Source of the DNA: Gemmobacter caeni | GTDB lineage: Bacteria; Pseudomonadota; Alphaproteobacteria; Rhodobacterales; Rhodobacteraceae | NCBI RefSeq assembly: GCF_003054195.1 | Contig: NZ_QBKP01000008.1 | Location: 124,001 to 188,000, forward strand | Length of the DNA stretch: 64,000 bases | Direction of reading: 5' to 3' | Shown: in pieces, positions 1-8,048 of the stretch | Layout of the letters: each line of letters begins with the position of its first letter | Position numbering within the stretch: position 1 is the first letter of the stretch | Translations under genes and position numbers: made by a program | The notes under the pieces: generated by a model | The model's input: only the letters and a program-made list of their open reading frames with translations | Told to the model about the DNA's origin: nothing | The model's database searches: none

Positions 1-600
1 TACGTCAACCGCAACCAGATCGGCGCCGTGGTTGGCAGCCAGCCCTTCGGGGGCGAGGGGCTTTCGGGCACCGGGCCGAAGGCGGGTGGCCCGGACTATC
101 TGGCGCGCTTCACCGCACAACCCGCGCCTGAGGTTGATCCCGGCGCCGCCGGAACTGCGACTGAGGCCGAGGTGAGCCGCGCGCTGAAAGCCGTGCAGGG
201 TCTGGATGAGGTGATGCAGGTGCATGACCTGCCGGGTCCGACCGGCGAGAGCAACCGGCTGTCGGCGCATCGTCGTGCACCGCTGCTGTGCATGGGCCCC
301 GGTGCAGCCGCCGCGCTGGCGCAGGCCGAGGCGGTGCGTCGTCTTGGCGGCGCCGCGGTCGAGGCGGCGGGGCTTGACCCGCAGGCCCTGACCCGGCTTG
401 ACGGATTCTCGGGCGTGCTGTGCTGGGGCGAGGGCGCGCGCGCCTGTGCCGAGGCGCTGGCCGCCCGCAAGGGGCCGATCCTGCCGCTGATCGGTGGCCT
501 GCCCGATGCCGCGCATGTGGCGCTGGAGCGCCATGTCTGCATCGACACCACGGCTTCGGGCGGTAATGCACAACTGTTGGCCGAGGTTTCCGGGGCCTGA
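1..600 (+). CDS. putA: PutA C-terminal end (proline/P5C dehydrogenase), partial
   Basis: This is the 3' end of a gene that begins before the window; the frame is open from base 1. The first residues ([20 protein letters not shown], then [12 protein letters not shown]) are the conserved end of the delta-1-pyrroline-5-carboxylate dehydrogenase domain. A further 160 or so residues resemble the C-terminal tail domain of long bifunctional PutA proteins. PutA oxidises proline to glutamate in two steps, linked to the membrane quinone pool and NAD. It ends with TGA at 598-600, facing the convergent GntR gene. Only about 199 residues are visible, so catalytic residues cannot be checked. A plain aldehyde dehydrogenase is less likely because of the C-terminal extension. 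Confidence 0.85.
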   Translation, partial: YVNRNQIGAVVGSQPFGGEGLSGTGPKAGGPDYLARFTAQPAPEVDPGAAGTATEAEVSRALKAVQGLDEVMQVHDLPGPTGESNRLSAHRRAPLLCMGPGAAAALAQAEAVRRLGGAAVEAAGLDPQALTRLDGFSGVLCWGEGARACAEALAARKGPILPLIGGLPDAAHVALERHVCIDTTASGGNAQLLAEVSGA

Positions 601-648
601 CCCGAAATCGTGCTGATACCCTGATCCGGGCGCCCCTGCGGCGTCCGG

Positions 649-1392
649 TCAGCTTTCGTAGCGATACATTTCGCTCGACCTGTCCAGATGGCGGCGCATG
701 GCATTTACCGCACCCTCCGGGTCTTTCTGGCCGATGAGGGTCAGGATCTCTTCATGCTCCGCCAGGGTCTTGTGCTCGTTTCCTGACCAGTGCAGCAGCG
801 CGGTGTAATAGCGCAGCAGCCAGCGCAGCATCGACGCCGAGACGGCAGCCATGATCGGGTTGCGCGTGGTTTCCGCAATGCGGGCGTGAAAGCGCAGATC
901 GGCTTCGATGAACTGGCGCGGGTCATCCAGATGGCCACGCTGGTCATCCAGGATACGGCGAAGATCGAACAAATCCTGTTCGGTCGCCCGCAAGGCAGCT
1001 AACCGCACCATGCCCATTTCGAACATGCGACGCGCCTCCTTGAGGTTTTCCAGCTGATCGGGGGCAGAAGACAGCAGGATCTGCGCCACCTCGTCCACCC
1101 GGTCCAGAACGCTGTCAGGCGACAGGGCGTTCACCCGGCTGCGGCCGCCGTGGGAAATGGTGATCAGCCCCATGGTCTGCATGGATTGCAGCGCCTCGCG
1201 CACCGCGGGGCGGCCAACGCCGAAGCGCTGCATCAGATCGCGCTCTGACGGCATGGGGTCGCCGGGCCGCAGATCGCCCGAGGTGATCATGGCGCGCAGC
1301 CGGTCAAACACCTCGTCCGACAGCTTGCGCCGGACAATCTTGTCCTCCCCGGCAGGGGCGGCCGTCCGGGGGGTATCGCTGGTCGGGGGCAT
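649..1392 (-). CDS. FadR-subfamily GntR transcriptional regulator, probable apionate-pathway repressor
   Basis: A protein of 247 residues with an N-terminal winged helix (LSDEVFDRLRAMITSG, then PSERDLMQRFGVGRPAVREA) and a C-terminal FCD effector-binding domain rich in metal-ligand-type His and Asp residues. This is the usual layout and length for FadR-type repressors of sugar-acid catabolism. I chose the ATG at 1392 because the protein then begins MPPTSDTP. An in-frame upstream extension to 1494 would run through the operator-containing intergenic region. The gene is divergent from the RuBisCO-like gene. Three copies of a shared 12-bp motif in the neighbouring intergenic regions (1420, 1577, 5540) are its probable targets. 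The effector is likely a pathway intermediate, which is inference. Confidence 0.85.
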   Translation of the reverse strand: MPPTSDTPRTAAPAGEDKIVRRKLSDEVFDRLRAMITSGDLRPGDPMPSERDLMQRFGVGRPAVREALQSMQTMGLITISHGGRSRVNALSPDSVLDRVDEVAQILLSSAPDQLENLKEARRMFEMGMVRLAALRATEQDLFDLRRILDDQRGHLDDPRQFIEADLRFHARIAETTRNPIMAAVSASMLRWLLRYYTALLHWSGNEHKTLAEHEEILTLIGQKDPEGAVNAMRRHLDRSSEMYRYES

Positions 1393-1419
1393 GGGGTGTC
1401 TCGTTTCTGCGGGGTGAAA

Positions 1420-1440
1420 TTGTATGATGAGGTGATCATA
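1420..1440. promoter_or_regulatory. Operator O1, candidate GntR autoregulatory site
   Basis: TTGTATGATGAG at 1420-1431 matches two other sites in this locus. It is part of a palindrome with arms TATGAT (1423-1428) and ATCATA (1435-1440). It sits 28 bp before the start of the GntR gene, a typical place for autorepression. Confidence 0.55.
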
Positions 1441-1576
1441 TGCAATATCCGCCCCGCTCGCAACCAGAGCGGTAGCCGTGCGCTGCGTGAGCAAGGTACT
1501 GGAAATTCGCAGAAATTACAGTCCGCTGTGCTTTCGTCTGGCGGATGTGGCCGGATAGAAAGTCATTGCTGTCATG

Positions 1577-1595
1577 TGGTATAATGAGTATACCA
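1577..1595. promoter_or_regulatory. Operator O2, perfect inverted repeat upstream of the RuBisCO-like gene
   Basis: Arms TGGTATA and TATACCA are separated by ATGAG, a perfect 7-bp inverted repeat. It includes TGGTATAATGAG, shared with O1 and O3. It ends 23 bp before the start codon and just upstream of the AAGGAGG ribosome-binding site, so a bound repressor would block transcription of the RuBisCO-like gene. Confidence 0.65.
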
Positions 1596-1618
1596 TAAGG
1601 GTAGAGAAGGAGGACGGC

Positions 1619-2899
1619 ATGACCGGAAAGCGCGACGACAGCACCATTCGCGTCACCTATCGGCTGGAAATTCCGGCCCTGCCGGGGGCGAGCCTTGAGA
1701 AGATGGCGGAAAAGATCGCCTCCGACCAATCGACCGGCACTTTTACCGAACTTCCGGGCGAGACCGAGGAAGTGCGTGCGCGTTGCGCTGCCCGCGTGGT
1801 CGCGGTGCAGCCGCTGGAAAGCACCGATCAGCCCGGCTTCCCGCGCCCCGAAGACCCGCCCGGAACCCATTACCTGCGTGGCGATGTCACCATCGCCTTC
1901 CCGCTGGAGGCCGTGGGCACCGATATCGCCGCGCTGATGACGATTACCGTCGGCGGTGTCTATTCGGCGCGCGGGCTTTCCGGGGTCCGGGTGATGGATT
2001 TCGACCTGCCGTCTGCATGGGCATGCCATCCGGGGCCGCAGTTCGGCATTGCCGGATCGCGCCGGCTGATGGATGTGGCGCAAGGGCCGATGATCGCCTC
2101 GATCATCAAGCCGTCGCTGGGCCTGACGCCTGCTGACACCGCACAGGTGGTGCGGGAACTCTGTGAGGCCGGGGTCGATTTCATCAAGGATGATGAAAAG
2201 CTGATGTCGCCCGGCTATTCGCCGCTGGCCGACCGTGTGGCTGCCATCATGCCGGTGATCGAGGATCATCAGCAGAAGACCGGCAAGCGCGTGCTTTATG
2301 CCTTTGGCATTTCCTCGGCCGACCCGGATGTGATGATGCGCAATCACGATCTGGTTCATGCGGCGGGCGGCGCGGCGGCGGTGGTCAATATCAACTCGGT
2401 CGGTTATGGCGGCATGAGTTTCCTGCGCAAACGCTCGGCCCTTTGCCTGCATGCGCATCGCAACGGCTGGGACATCCTGACCCGGAATCCCGCGCTGGGG
2501 ATGGAATTTCGCGCCTATCAGAAGATTTGGCGCCTGTTGGGGGTGGATCAGTTTCAGGTCAACGGTATCGCCGCGAAATACTGGGAACCTGACGACAGTT
2601 TCGTGCGCAGCTTTGGCGATTGCCTGACGCCGATCTTTTCCGAGGCCGATTGTGCGTTGCCAGTGGTCTGTTCCGGCCAATGGGGCGGGCAGGCGCCCGA
2701 GACCTTCCGCCGGACCGGCGGTCGGCTGGATCTGATGTATCTGGGGGGCGGCGGCATCCATGGGCACCCGATGGGGGCTCGTGCCGGGGTCACGGCGATC
2801 CGTCAGGCGTGGGAGGCGGCAGAGGCAGGGATCGCGCTGGCCGACTACGCCGGGACCCGCCCCGAACTTGCGGCTTCGCTGGCGAGGTTTGCGCGCTGA
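1619..2899 (+). CDS. RuBisCO-like protein, probable 3-oxo-isoapionate-4-phosphate decarboxylase or transcarboxylase/hydrolase
   Basis: A 426-residue member of the RuBisCO large-subunit superfamily (form IV). The lysine of IIKPSLGL (K164) and the metal-site motif DFIKDDE (K190, D192, E193) are present. The lysine that is two residues after K164 in true RuBisCO is serine here (S166), so CO2 fixation is not expected. Known RuBisCO-like enzymes in D-apionate catabolism act on 3-oxo-isoapionate-4-phosphate. One type decarboxylates it; the other moves and hydrolyses the carboxyl group to give 3-phosphoglycerate and glycolate. The neighbouring kinase and ApnO make either role very likely. No tetrulose-phosphate isomerase gene is nearby, which weakly favours the second. 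Start at 1619 follows AAGGAGG (1607-1613). It is divergent from the GntR gene. Confidence 0.85.
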   Translation: MTGKRDDSTIRVTYRLEIPALPGASLEKMAEKIASDQSTGTFTELPGETEEVRARCAARVVAVQPLESTDQPGFPRPEDPPGTHYLRGDVTIAFPLEAVGTDIAALMTITVGGVYSARGLSGVRVMDFDLPSAWACHPGPQFGIAGSRRLMDVAQGPMIASIIKPSLGLTPADTAQVVRELCEAGVDFIKDDEKLMSPGYSPLADRVAAIMPVIEDHQQKTGKRVLYAFGISSADPDVMMRNHDLVHAAGGAAAVVNINSVGYGGMSFLRKRSALCLHAHRNGWDILTRNPALGMEFRAYQKIWRLLGVDQFQVNGIAAKYWEPDDSFVRSFGDCLTPIFSEADCALPVVCSGQWGGQAPETFRRTGGRLDLMYLGGGGIHGHPMGARAGVTAIRQAWEAAEAGIALADYAGTRPELAASLARFAR

Positions 2900-2902
2900 G
2901 GT

Positions 2903-4075
2903 TCAGGGCCCCGACCTGCCAAGACGCGGTGCAAGGGGCAGGGCGGCCAGGCAGCCCAGCAGGGTGACGGCCAGCAGAAGGGTCGTCACCGGCACCAGAC
3001 CGGCCCGCTGGGCCACTGCCCCCGCCAGCAGCACGACCGACGCGGTCACACCGTAGGTGATTGCAGCGTAAAGCGAGGCAAGGCGGCCCTGTGTGGCGGC
3101 GCCGGTGCCTTGGGTCAGCAGGATCAGCGACAGCCGGTAGGCCCCGCCTGCGCCTGCACCAATCAGCACAAAGCCTGCGAGGCCGGGCAGATCCTGCCCG
3201 GTTGCCGCTGCGATCAGGATAGCGGCCAGACCAAGCGCAATCGACAGCAGGCCCGAGAGCTGCGGCCAAAGCTGCGCCATGCGGGGGCTTGCAAGCTGCA
3301 CGATCAGGCTGGCCAGCAGCAGCAGCGGAATCCCAAGCGCCTGCACCAACGGCATGCCATGATCCGCGAAATAGCTGGGCAGGAACACGATGGCCGAACT
3401 CAGCGCGGACCAAGTGAGACAGCCGGTCAGCAGCGGGCGCCAGTTCACGCGCAGGATCGGGGAAACCGGGTCGAGGTTTGCCGTGCCGGTATGGATGCTC
3501 TGCCGGTTCAGCGCACGCCGCCGCATCAGCAGCAGGGCCAGCGGCAGGCTCAGCGCGATGCAGGCAAGGGCGTGGATGTGAAAGCTGAGCGTGATGGCGC
3601 GCGTGCCCGTCAGTTGCAGCACCAGTTCCGAAGCCGAGGTGCCAAGGATCGCCCCGGCCAGATTGCCGGTGGCCGACAGTGCCCGTCCGCCTGCGCCGAT
3701 GGCTGCAACCACAACCGCTGCCGCCGCGCCGGTGCCAAGCCCGCCTGACAGTCCCTGAAGCGCGCGCCCGGCCAGAATACCCGGCGCCTGTCCGGTGCCC
3801 AGCAACAGATCTGCCGCGCAGGCCAGACCGAGTGACAGCACCAGCATCAGGGGCGCGCGGCTTGCGATGGCGGGGCTCGCCGCCACGAACAGCACCGCGA
3901 CCAGCGCCCCGACATAAGAGATATAGGTCAGTGTCATGGTCAGGGGCGAGAAGCCCAGAACCTCGCGGTAGACCGGCAGCAGGGGCGTGGGGGTATTGGT
4001 TCCCGCCAGCAGCAGGATGAAGGCGCCACCGCCCAGCAGGGCCTGCAGCTTCTGGCCCGGGGGCGTCGCTTGCAT
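2903..4075 (-). CDS. MFS transporter
   Basis: A 390-residue, very hydrophobic protein with about twelve predicted membrane segments and short charged loops (for example LLMRRRALNRQS near the middle), typical of major facilitator permeases. I used the ATG at 4075, which is 13 bases after the stop of the kinase gene and follows AGAGGG. An earlier in-frame GTG at 4108 would overlap the kinase. It is the second gene of a minus-strand pair with the kinase and converges on the RuBisCO-like gene with a 3-bp gap. It may import the pathway substrate or export an intermediate. No sequence feature defines the substrate. Confidence 0.75.
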   Translation of the reverse strand: MQATPPGQKLQALLGGGAFILLLAGTNTPTPLLPVYREVLGFSPLTMTLTYISYVGALVAVLFVAASPAIASRAPLMLVLSLGLACAADLLLGTGQAPGILAGRALQGLSGGLGTGAAAAVVVAAIGAGGRALSATGNLAGAILGTSASELVLQLTGTRAITLSFHIHALACIALSLPLALLLMRRRALNRQSIHTGTANLDPVSPILRVNWRPLLTGCLTWSALSSAIVFLPSYFADHGMPLVQALGIPLLLLASLIVQLASPRMAQLWPQLSGLLSIALGLAAILIAAATGQDLPGLAGFVLIGAGAGGAYRLSLILLTQGTGAATQGRLASLYAAITYGVTASVVLLAGAVAQRAGLVPVTTLLLAVTLLGCLAALPLAPRLGRSGP

Positions 4076-4088
4076 GATTTTGGCCCTC

Positions 4089-5468
4089 TTATCGCGGCCC
4101 GCCACCATCGCGGACCCAGCCGAAGAAATCTTCTGCCCCCATCTGCCCGCCCTTCAGCGCGATTTCCAGCCCGTCATGCTGGGATGTGCCATAGCCCTGG
4201 CAGATCGCCGCCCCCGGAATGGTGGGCGCGCGGGCCTCCAGCGCCTGCAACCCCAGCCGACGCATCCCGAAGCCCGAGGTGTCGCCGCCCGAGATCACCG
4301 CCCGGCGCAGGCCCGATCCGCGCAGGATGCCATCAAGGATGCGGCCAAGCGCATCGCCGATGCGGGCATTGGCTTCGGTCATTGACAGGGACACGCCGGA
4401 AAGAGCTGCGCGGAAATCCGTGACCGCCGGGTCGTCAGGGCCGCGCGCCGAATGAACCAGCGGGCTGGCCCCGCGTGCGGCAGCGGCACAGCCTTCGGCG
4501 ATCACGCGGGCAATCTGCGCCTCTGCCTCTGCCTCCGGTCCACAGACGCAGGCGGCGGGGAAGGACAGCAGTTCAAAACCTTGCGCCGCTGCGTGATCCA
4601 GTTGCCGCGCTGTGGTGGGGGAAACAGAACCGGAAACCGCCGCGATGGCGGAAACCTTTGCCAGCCCCGGCACCGGGGCGGGGCTGGTGATGAGGCCGCT
4701 GGCAATCCAGTGCCGGACCAGCGCATACTCGATACCCTGACTGCCGACGGCAAACCCCAGCCGGTCGCGGTTCTCCCAGATCAGTCGCCCGGCGGCGGCC
4801 TCCGAATCAGGGGCCATCGCGTCGATGGACAGAACCCGTGCGCCGGTGGCGAGCGCGCGCTCCAGCGCGGTCTGCGGGTCATCGGCCAGCATCTCGAGGT
4901 CGATCAGCGCCGCAGGCAGATCGGTCTGCGCCGCCAGATGGCGCAGCAGATCGGCTTCGGCCATCGGGGTGACCGGATGTCGTGCCATTACCGGGTGCCG
5001 GTCCAGCCGGAACACCCCGTCCAGCGTGCCCGCGAACAGGTGGCCGAACGCCTGATACCGGCGCATCTGTGGCGCGGCGGTCAGCATGGGCACGGCTGCC
5101 GCCGGGCGCACCGACAGCCCGACCCCGATCGCCGCCCCGATCGAGCCGGTCTCGGGCGAAGAATCGAAGGTGGAGCAGGCCTTGTAATGCAGGATCGGCG
5201 CACCCAGACGATGAAGCCAGCCCAACGGCGCGGGCAGGTTTTCCTGCATCCATTCCGGGCTTTCCGTTCGCGAGGTCGAGGCGATGCCGATGGCGCGCGC
5301 ATGCGGAAAGCGGCGTAGTAGCGCTTCTGACGGGATGTCGGAAAACAGCACGGCAGGTACGCCCGCGAAGGCCAGCACCTCCATCACCGCAGCCGAGCCG
5401 GTGAAATCGTCGCCATACCAGGTCAGCCAGGGTGCCTGTTGCGCGGTGTCCAGCACGTCTTCCGACAT
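4089..5468 (-). CDS. oiaK: 3-oxo-isoapionate kinase (four-carbon acid sugar kinase family, DUF1537)
   Basis: A 459-residue protein of the DUF1537 acid-sugar kinase family. The N-terminal domain has the signature WYGDDFTGSAAVME. The C-terminal nucleotide-binding domain has the signatures AVSGSVSPTTARQ and AVISGGDTSGFGMRRLG. Members phosphorylate threonate, erythronate, 3-dehydro acids or 3-oxo-isoapionate with ATP. The pairing with ApnO and a RuBisCO-like protein points to phosphorylation of 3-oxo-isoapionate at O4. The start at 5468 (MSEDVLDT) follows GGGAGGA. The gene is divergent from apnO across a 121-bp region holding operator O3, and the MFS gene follows it. Another acid-sugar kinase specificity cannot be excluded by sequence alone. 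Confidence 0.82.
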   Translation of the reverse strand: MSEDVLDTAQQAPWLTWYGDDFTGSAAVMEVLAFAGVPAVLFSDIPSEALLRRFPHARAIGIASTSRTESPEWMQENLPAPLGWLHRLGAPILHYKACSTFDSSPETGSIGAAIGVGLSVRPAAAVPMLTAAPQMRRYQAFGHLFAGTLDGVFRLDRHPVMARHPVTPMAEADLLRHLAAQTDLPAALIDLEMLADDPQTALERALATGARVLSIDAMAPDSEAAAGRLIWENRDRLGFAVGSQGIEYALVRHWIASGLITSPAPVPGLAKVSAIAAVSGSVSPTTARQLDHAAAQGFELLSFPAACVCGPEAEAEAQIARVIAEGCAAAARGASPLVHSARGPDDPAVTDFRAALSGVSLSMTEANARIGDALGRILDGILRGSGLRRAVISGGDTSGFGMRRLGLQALEARAPTIPGAAICQGYGTSQHDGLEIALKGGQMGAEDFFGWVRDGGGPR

Positions 5469-5530
5469 CGGTTTCCTCCCTTGCCGCGGGGTGTGCCGGC
5501 TGGCGACAGCGGCTATTGACTTAATCGTCA

Positions 5531-5551
5531 TATTATTATCTCATCATACCA
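5531..5551. promoter_or_regulatory. Operator O3 between oiaK and apnO
   Basis: On the minus strand this reads TGGTATGATGAG (5551-5540) and continues into an AT-rich imperfect repeat. The 12-mer matches O1 and O2 with one or two variable positions. It lies in the divergent region of oiaK and apnO, so one bound regulator could control both transcripts. Confidence 0.55.
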
Positions 5552-5589
5552 GTTATGCAAGATGCGCTTGGCGCAGCGGGAGGAACATC

Positions 5590-6417
5590 ATGACGACAGT
5601 TGCCTTGTTCGGGGCGGGCGGAAAAATGGGCATCCGTCTGGGCCGCAATCTGGCCAGGACCGATTTCGAGGTGCGCAGCGTCGAGGTTTCGGACATCGGC
5701 AAAGACCGCCTGCGCTCTGAGATCGGGGCCGAGGCGGTGGCGCCGGAGGTGGCGATCAAAGGCGCCGATGTGGTGATCCTGGCGGTGCCGGATACGGTGA
5801 TCGGCAAGGTGGCGAAGGATCTGGTGCCGCAGCTTGACCCCGGCACCATGGTCGTGGTGCTGGACGCGGCGGCGCCCTTCGCGGGCGATCTGCCGGAACG
5901 CGCCGACATCACCTATTTCGTGACCCACCCCTGCCATCCGGTCATTTTCAACTACGGCAAGACCGATGCTGAACTGCATGACCATTTCGGTGGCATCGCC
6001 GCGCCGCAGGGCGTGGTCAATGCGCTGATGCAGGGGCCGGAAGAACATTATGCGCTGGGCGATTCCATCGCGCGCGCCATCTATGCGCCGGTCAACCGCA
6101 CCCATCGCTGCACGGTCGAACAGATGGCCTATCTGGAGCCGGGCCTGTCGGAAACCGTCTGTGCCTCGCTGCTGGTTGTAATGCGTCAGGCGATGGACGA
6201 GGTGGTCAAGACCGGCGTCTCGCAGGAGTGTGCCCGCGACTTCCTGCTGGGCCATATGAACATCCTCGGCGCGGTGATCTTCGACGAGGTGCAGGGCGTG
6301 TTCTCGGACGCCTGCAACAAGGCCATCGAATTCGGTATTCCGGTGCTGATGAAAGATGACTGGAAGCGCGTGTTCGAGCCGGAGGAAATTCTGGCCAGCG
6401 TGAAGCGCATCACCTGA
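5590..6417 (+). CDS. apnO: D-apionate oxidoisomerase
   Basis: A 275-residue NAD-dependent enzyme with an N-terminal Rossmann fold (VALFGAGGKMGIRLGRNL) and a C-terminal helical domain of the phosphogluconate-dehydrogenase type (DDWKRVFEPEEIL near the end). The family includes ApnO, which oxidises D-apionate and moves a hydroxymethyl group to give 3-oxo-isoapionate, the substrate of OiaK. The start at 5590 follows GGGAGGAACATC. It lies 68 bp before the TRAP transporter genes in the same direction and is probably cotranscribed with them. The specific function rests on the length, the fold and the kinase/RuBisCO-like neighbours. Confidence 0.85.
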   Translation: MTTVALFGAGGKMGIRLGRNLARTDFEVRSVEVSDIGKDRLRSEIGAEAVAPEVAIKGADVVILAVPDTVIGKVAKDLVPQLDPGTMVVVLDAAAPFAGDLPERADITYFVTHPCHPVIFNYGKTDAELHDHFGGIAAPQGVVNALMQGPEEHYALGDSIARAIYAPVNRTHRCTVEQMAYLEPGLSETVCASLLVVMRQAMDEVVKTGVSQECARDFLLGHMNILGAVIFDEVQGVFSDACNKAIEFGIPVLMKDDWKRVFEPEEILASVKRIT

Positions 6418-6485
6418 ACCCATTCCGGGCAGGGGCGCGAGGGGCGCCCCGCCGCAATCAACGGTCATTCCAGGGAGGAACCACC

Positions 6486-7460
6486 ATGACCCGACTGACG
6501 ACGCTTGCCGTGCTGCTGGCCGGTGCCTCGGCCTTTGCGCTGCCGGTAACCGCCAAGACCTTCAATCTCGCTTTCACCCCGCCGCTGGAAAGCCATTACG
6601 GCGACGCGGGCAAGGCGTTCAAGACGAAGATCGAGGAGCTTTCGGGCGGCGATATCGAAATCGCGCTGAAACCCGCAGGCGCGCTGGGCGGCGAGCGGGA
6701 CGTGATCGAAGGCCTGCAAATCGGCACGGTCGAACTGACCATCTCGTCCACGGGGCCGATCGGGAATTTCGTGCCGCAGGTCTATGCGCTGGATTTCCCG
6801 TTCCTGTTCAAGGACTACGCTTCGGCCCATGCCGTGCTGGACGGCGAGATCGGGCAGGAAATCCTTGCCGATTTCGAACCCGCAGGTCTGGTGGGACTGG
6901 CCTGGGCCGAAAACGGCTTTCGCCACATCACCGATTCCAAGCATCCGATCCGCACCCCGGATGATCTGAAGGGCATCAAGCTGCGCACGATGGAAAACGA
7001 GGTGCATATCGCTGCCTTCAAGGCGCTGGGTGCCGCGCCGACCCCGATGAGCTGGACCGAGGTTCTGACCTCCCTGCAACAGGGCACCATCGACGGGCAG
7101 GAAAACCCGGTGCCGATCATCACTGCGAATAACATGTGGGAAATCCAGAAATATGCCTCGCTGACCGGGCATGTCTATTCCCCGGCGGCCGTGGTGATTT
7201 CCAAGATCACCTGGGACGAGCTGTCGCCCGAAGAGCAGGGCTGGATGAAAGAGGCCGCGAAGGCCGCGGCCGAAGCCTCGCGCGCGACCGTGGCGAAGAA
7301 CGAGACCGCCGGTGTCGAGAAGATGATCGCCAATGGCATGGAGGTCGTGACCGACATCGACAAGGCGGCGTTTGCCGCTGCGGTGCAGCCGGTCTATGAC
7401 GAATATGCGCCGAAATATTCGCCCGAGCTGATCCAGCGCATTCGCGACGCGCAAAAGTAA
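6486..7460 (+). CDS. dctP: TRAP transporter solute-binding protein (DctP family)
   Basis: A 324-residue periplasmic binding protein. Residues 1-23 form a Sec signal peptide ending in ALPVTA-K. The body shows DctP-family signatures such as LGGERDVIEGLQIGTVELT and SLQQGTIDGQENP, and a conserved Arg in KGIKLRTME that normally grips the substrate carboxylate. It captures an organic acid for the DctQM permease encoded next. Its place after apnO suggests D-apionate or a related branched acid as ligand. The start at 6486 follows GGGAGGAACCACC. Confidence 0.88.
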   Translation: MTRLTTLAVLLAGASAFALPVTAKTFNLAFTPPLESHYGDAGKAFKTKIEELSGGDIEIALKPAGALGGERDVIEGLQIGTVELTISSTGPIGNFVPQVYALDFPFLFKDYASAHAVLDGEIGQEILADFEPAGLVGLAWAENGFRHITDSKHPIRTPDDLKGIKLRTMENEVHIAAFKALGAAPTPMSWTEVLTSLQQGTIDGQENPVPIITANNMWEIQKYASLTGHVYSPAAVVISKITWDELSPEEQGWMKEAAKAAAEASRATVAKNETAGVEKMIANGMEVVTDIDKAAFAAAVQPVYDEYAPKYSPELIQRIRDAQK

Positions 7461-7547
7461 ACCGATGGCCGGCGCATTTCCCTGATGCGCCGGCGCACGG
7501 TTCGGGGGGAGGGCGGCGCAGGCCGCCGCGCATTCTCGGGAGGAGGA

Positions 7548-8048
7548 ATGTTGAAAGCTTTGACGTCTGCGGGCGAGGCTGCCGTGCGCCTGACCCATAA
7601 TGCCGCAGCCCTGCTGCTGGCTATTGCCACACTTCTTGTCTTTGTTCAGGTCGTTACCCGCTTCGTCCTGGGCGATGCCGCCGTCTGGTCCGAACTGGTG
7701 GCGCGCGGCGCGATCATCTGGTCGACCTTCCTTGTCGCGGGGGCGGCATTCCGGGCCGGGACCATGATTCCGATTGATTTCATCCGTTCGCTGCTGCCCG
7801 CACCGATCCAGCTTTGGGTCGTCCGGCTGGTCACGCTGCTGACGCTGATCTTTCTGGGTGTTCTGGTTTGGTATGGCATCCTCATGGCCGGACGGGCGCA
7901 GAGCCAGCGGGTCGCGATGCTGGATGTGTCGATGGCGGTCTTTTACGCGGCCATCCCGTTCGGTGCCCTTTGCGCCATTCCAGGTGTCCTGCTGCGGCAC
8001 CGCGATGCCGAGCGCGGCTCCCTGCATGACGAGGAGATCCACGAATGA
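7548..8048 (+). CDS. dctQ: TRAP transporter small permease (DctQ family)
   Basis: A 166-residue membrane protein with four predicted transmembrane helices. The DctQ-type signature is GDAAVWSELVARGAIIWSTF. It forms the small membrane subunit of the Na+-driven TRAP transporter. The ATG at 7548 directly follows GGGAGGAGG, an unusually tight spacing, and an in-frame TTG at 7551 would also work. An earlier start at 7485 would add a basic leader unlike the family. Its stop overlaps the dctM start by four bases (ATGA). Confidence 0.85.
   Translation: MLKALTSAGEAAVRLTHNAAALLLAIATLLVFVQVVTRFVLGDAAVWSELVARGAIIWSTFLVAGAAFRAGTMIPIDFIRSLLPAPIQLWVVRLVTLLTLIFLGVLVWYGILMAGRAQSQRVAMLDVSMAVFYAAIPFGALCAIPGVLLRHRDAERGSLHDEEIHE

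Noticed and set aside
601-648. Terminator between putA and the GntR gene
   Set aside because: A short imperfect GC hairpin (GGGCGCC with GGCGTCC) is present, but with a mismatch and no T-tract the evidence is too weak.
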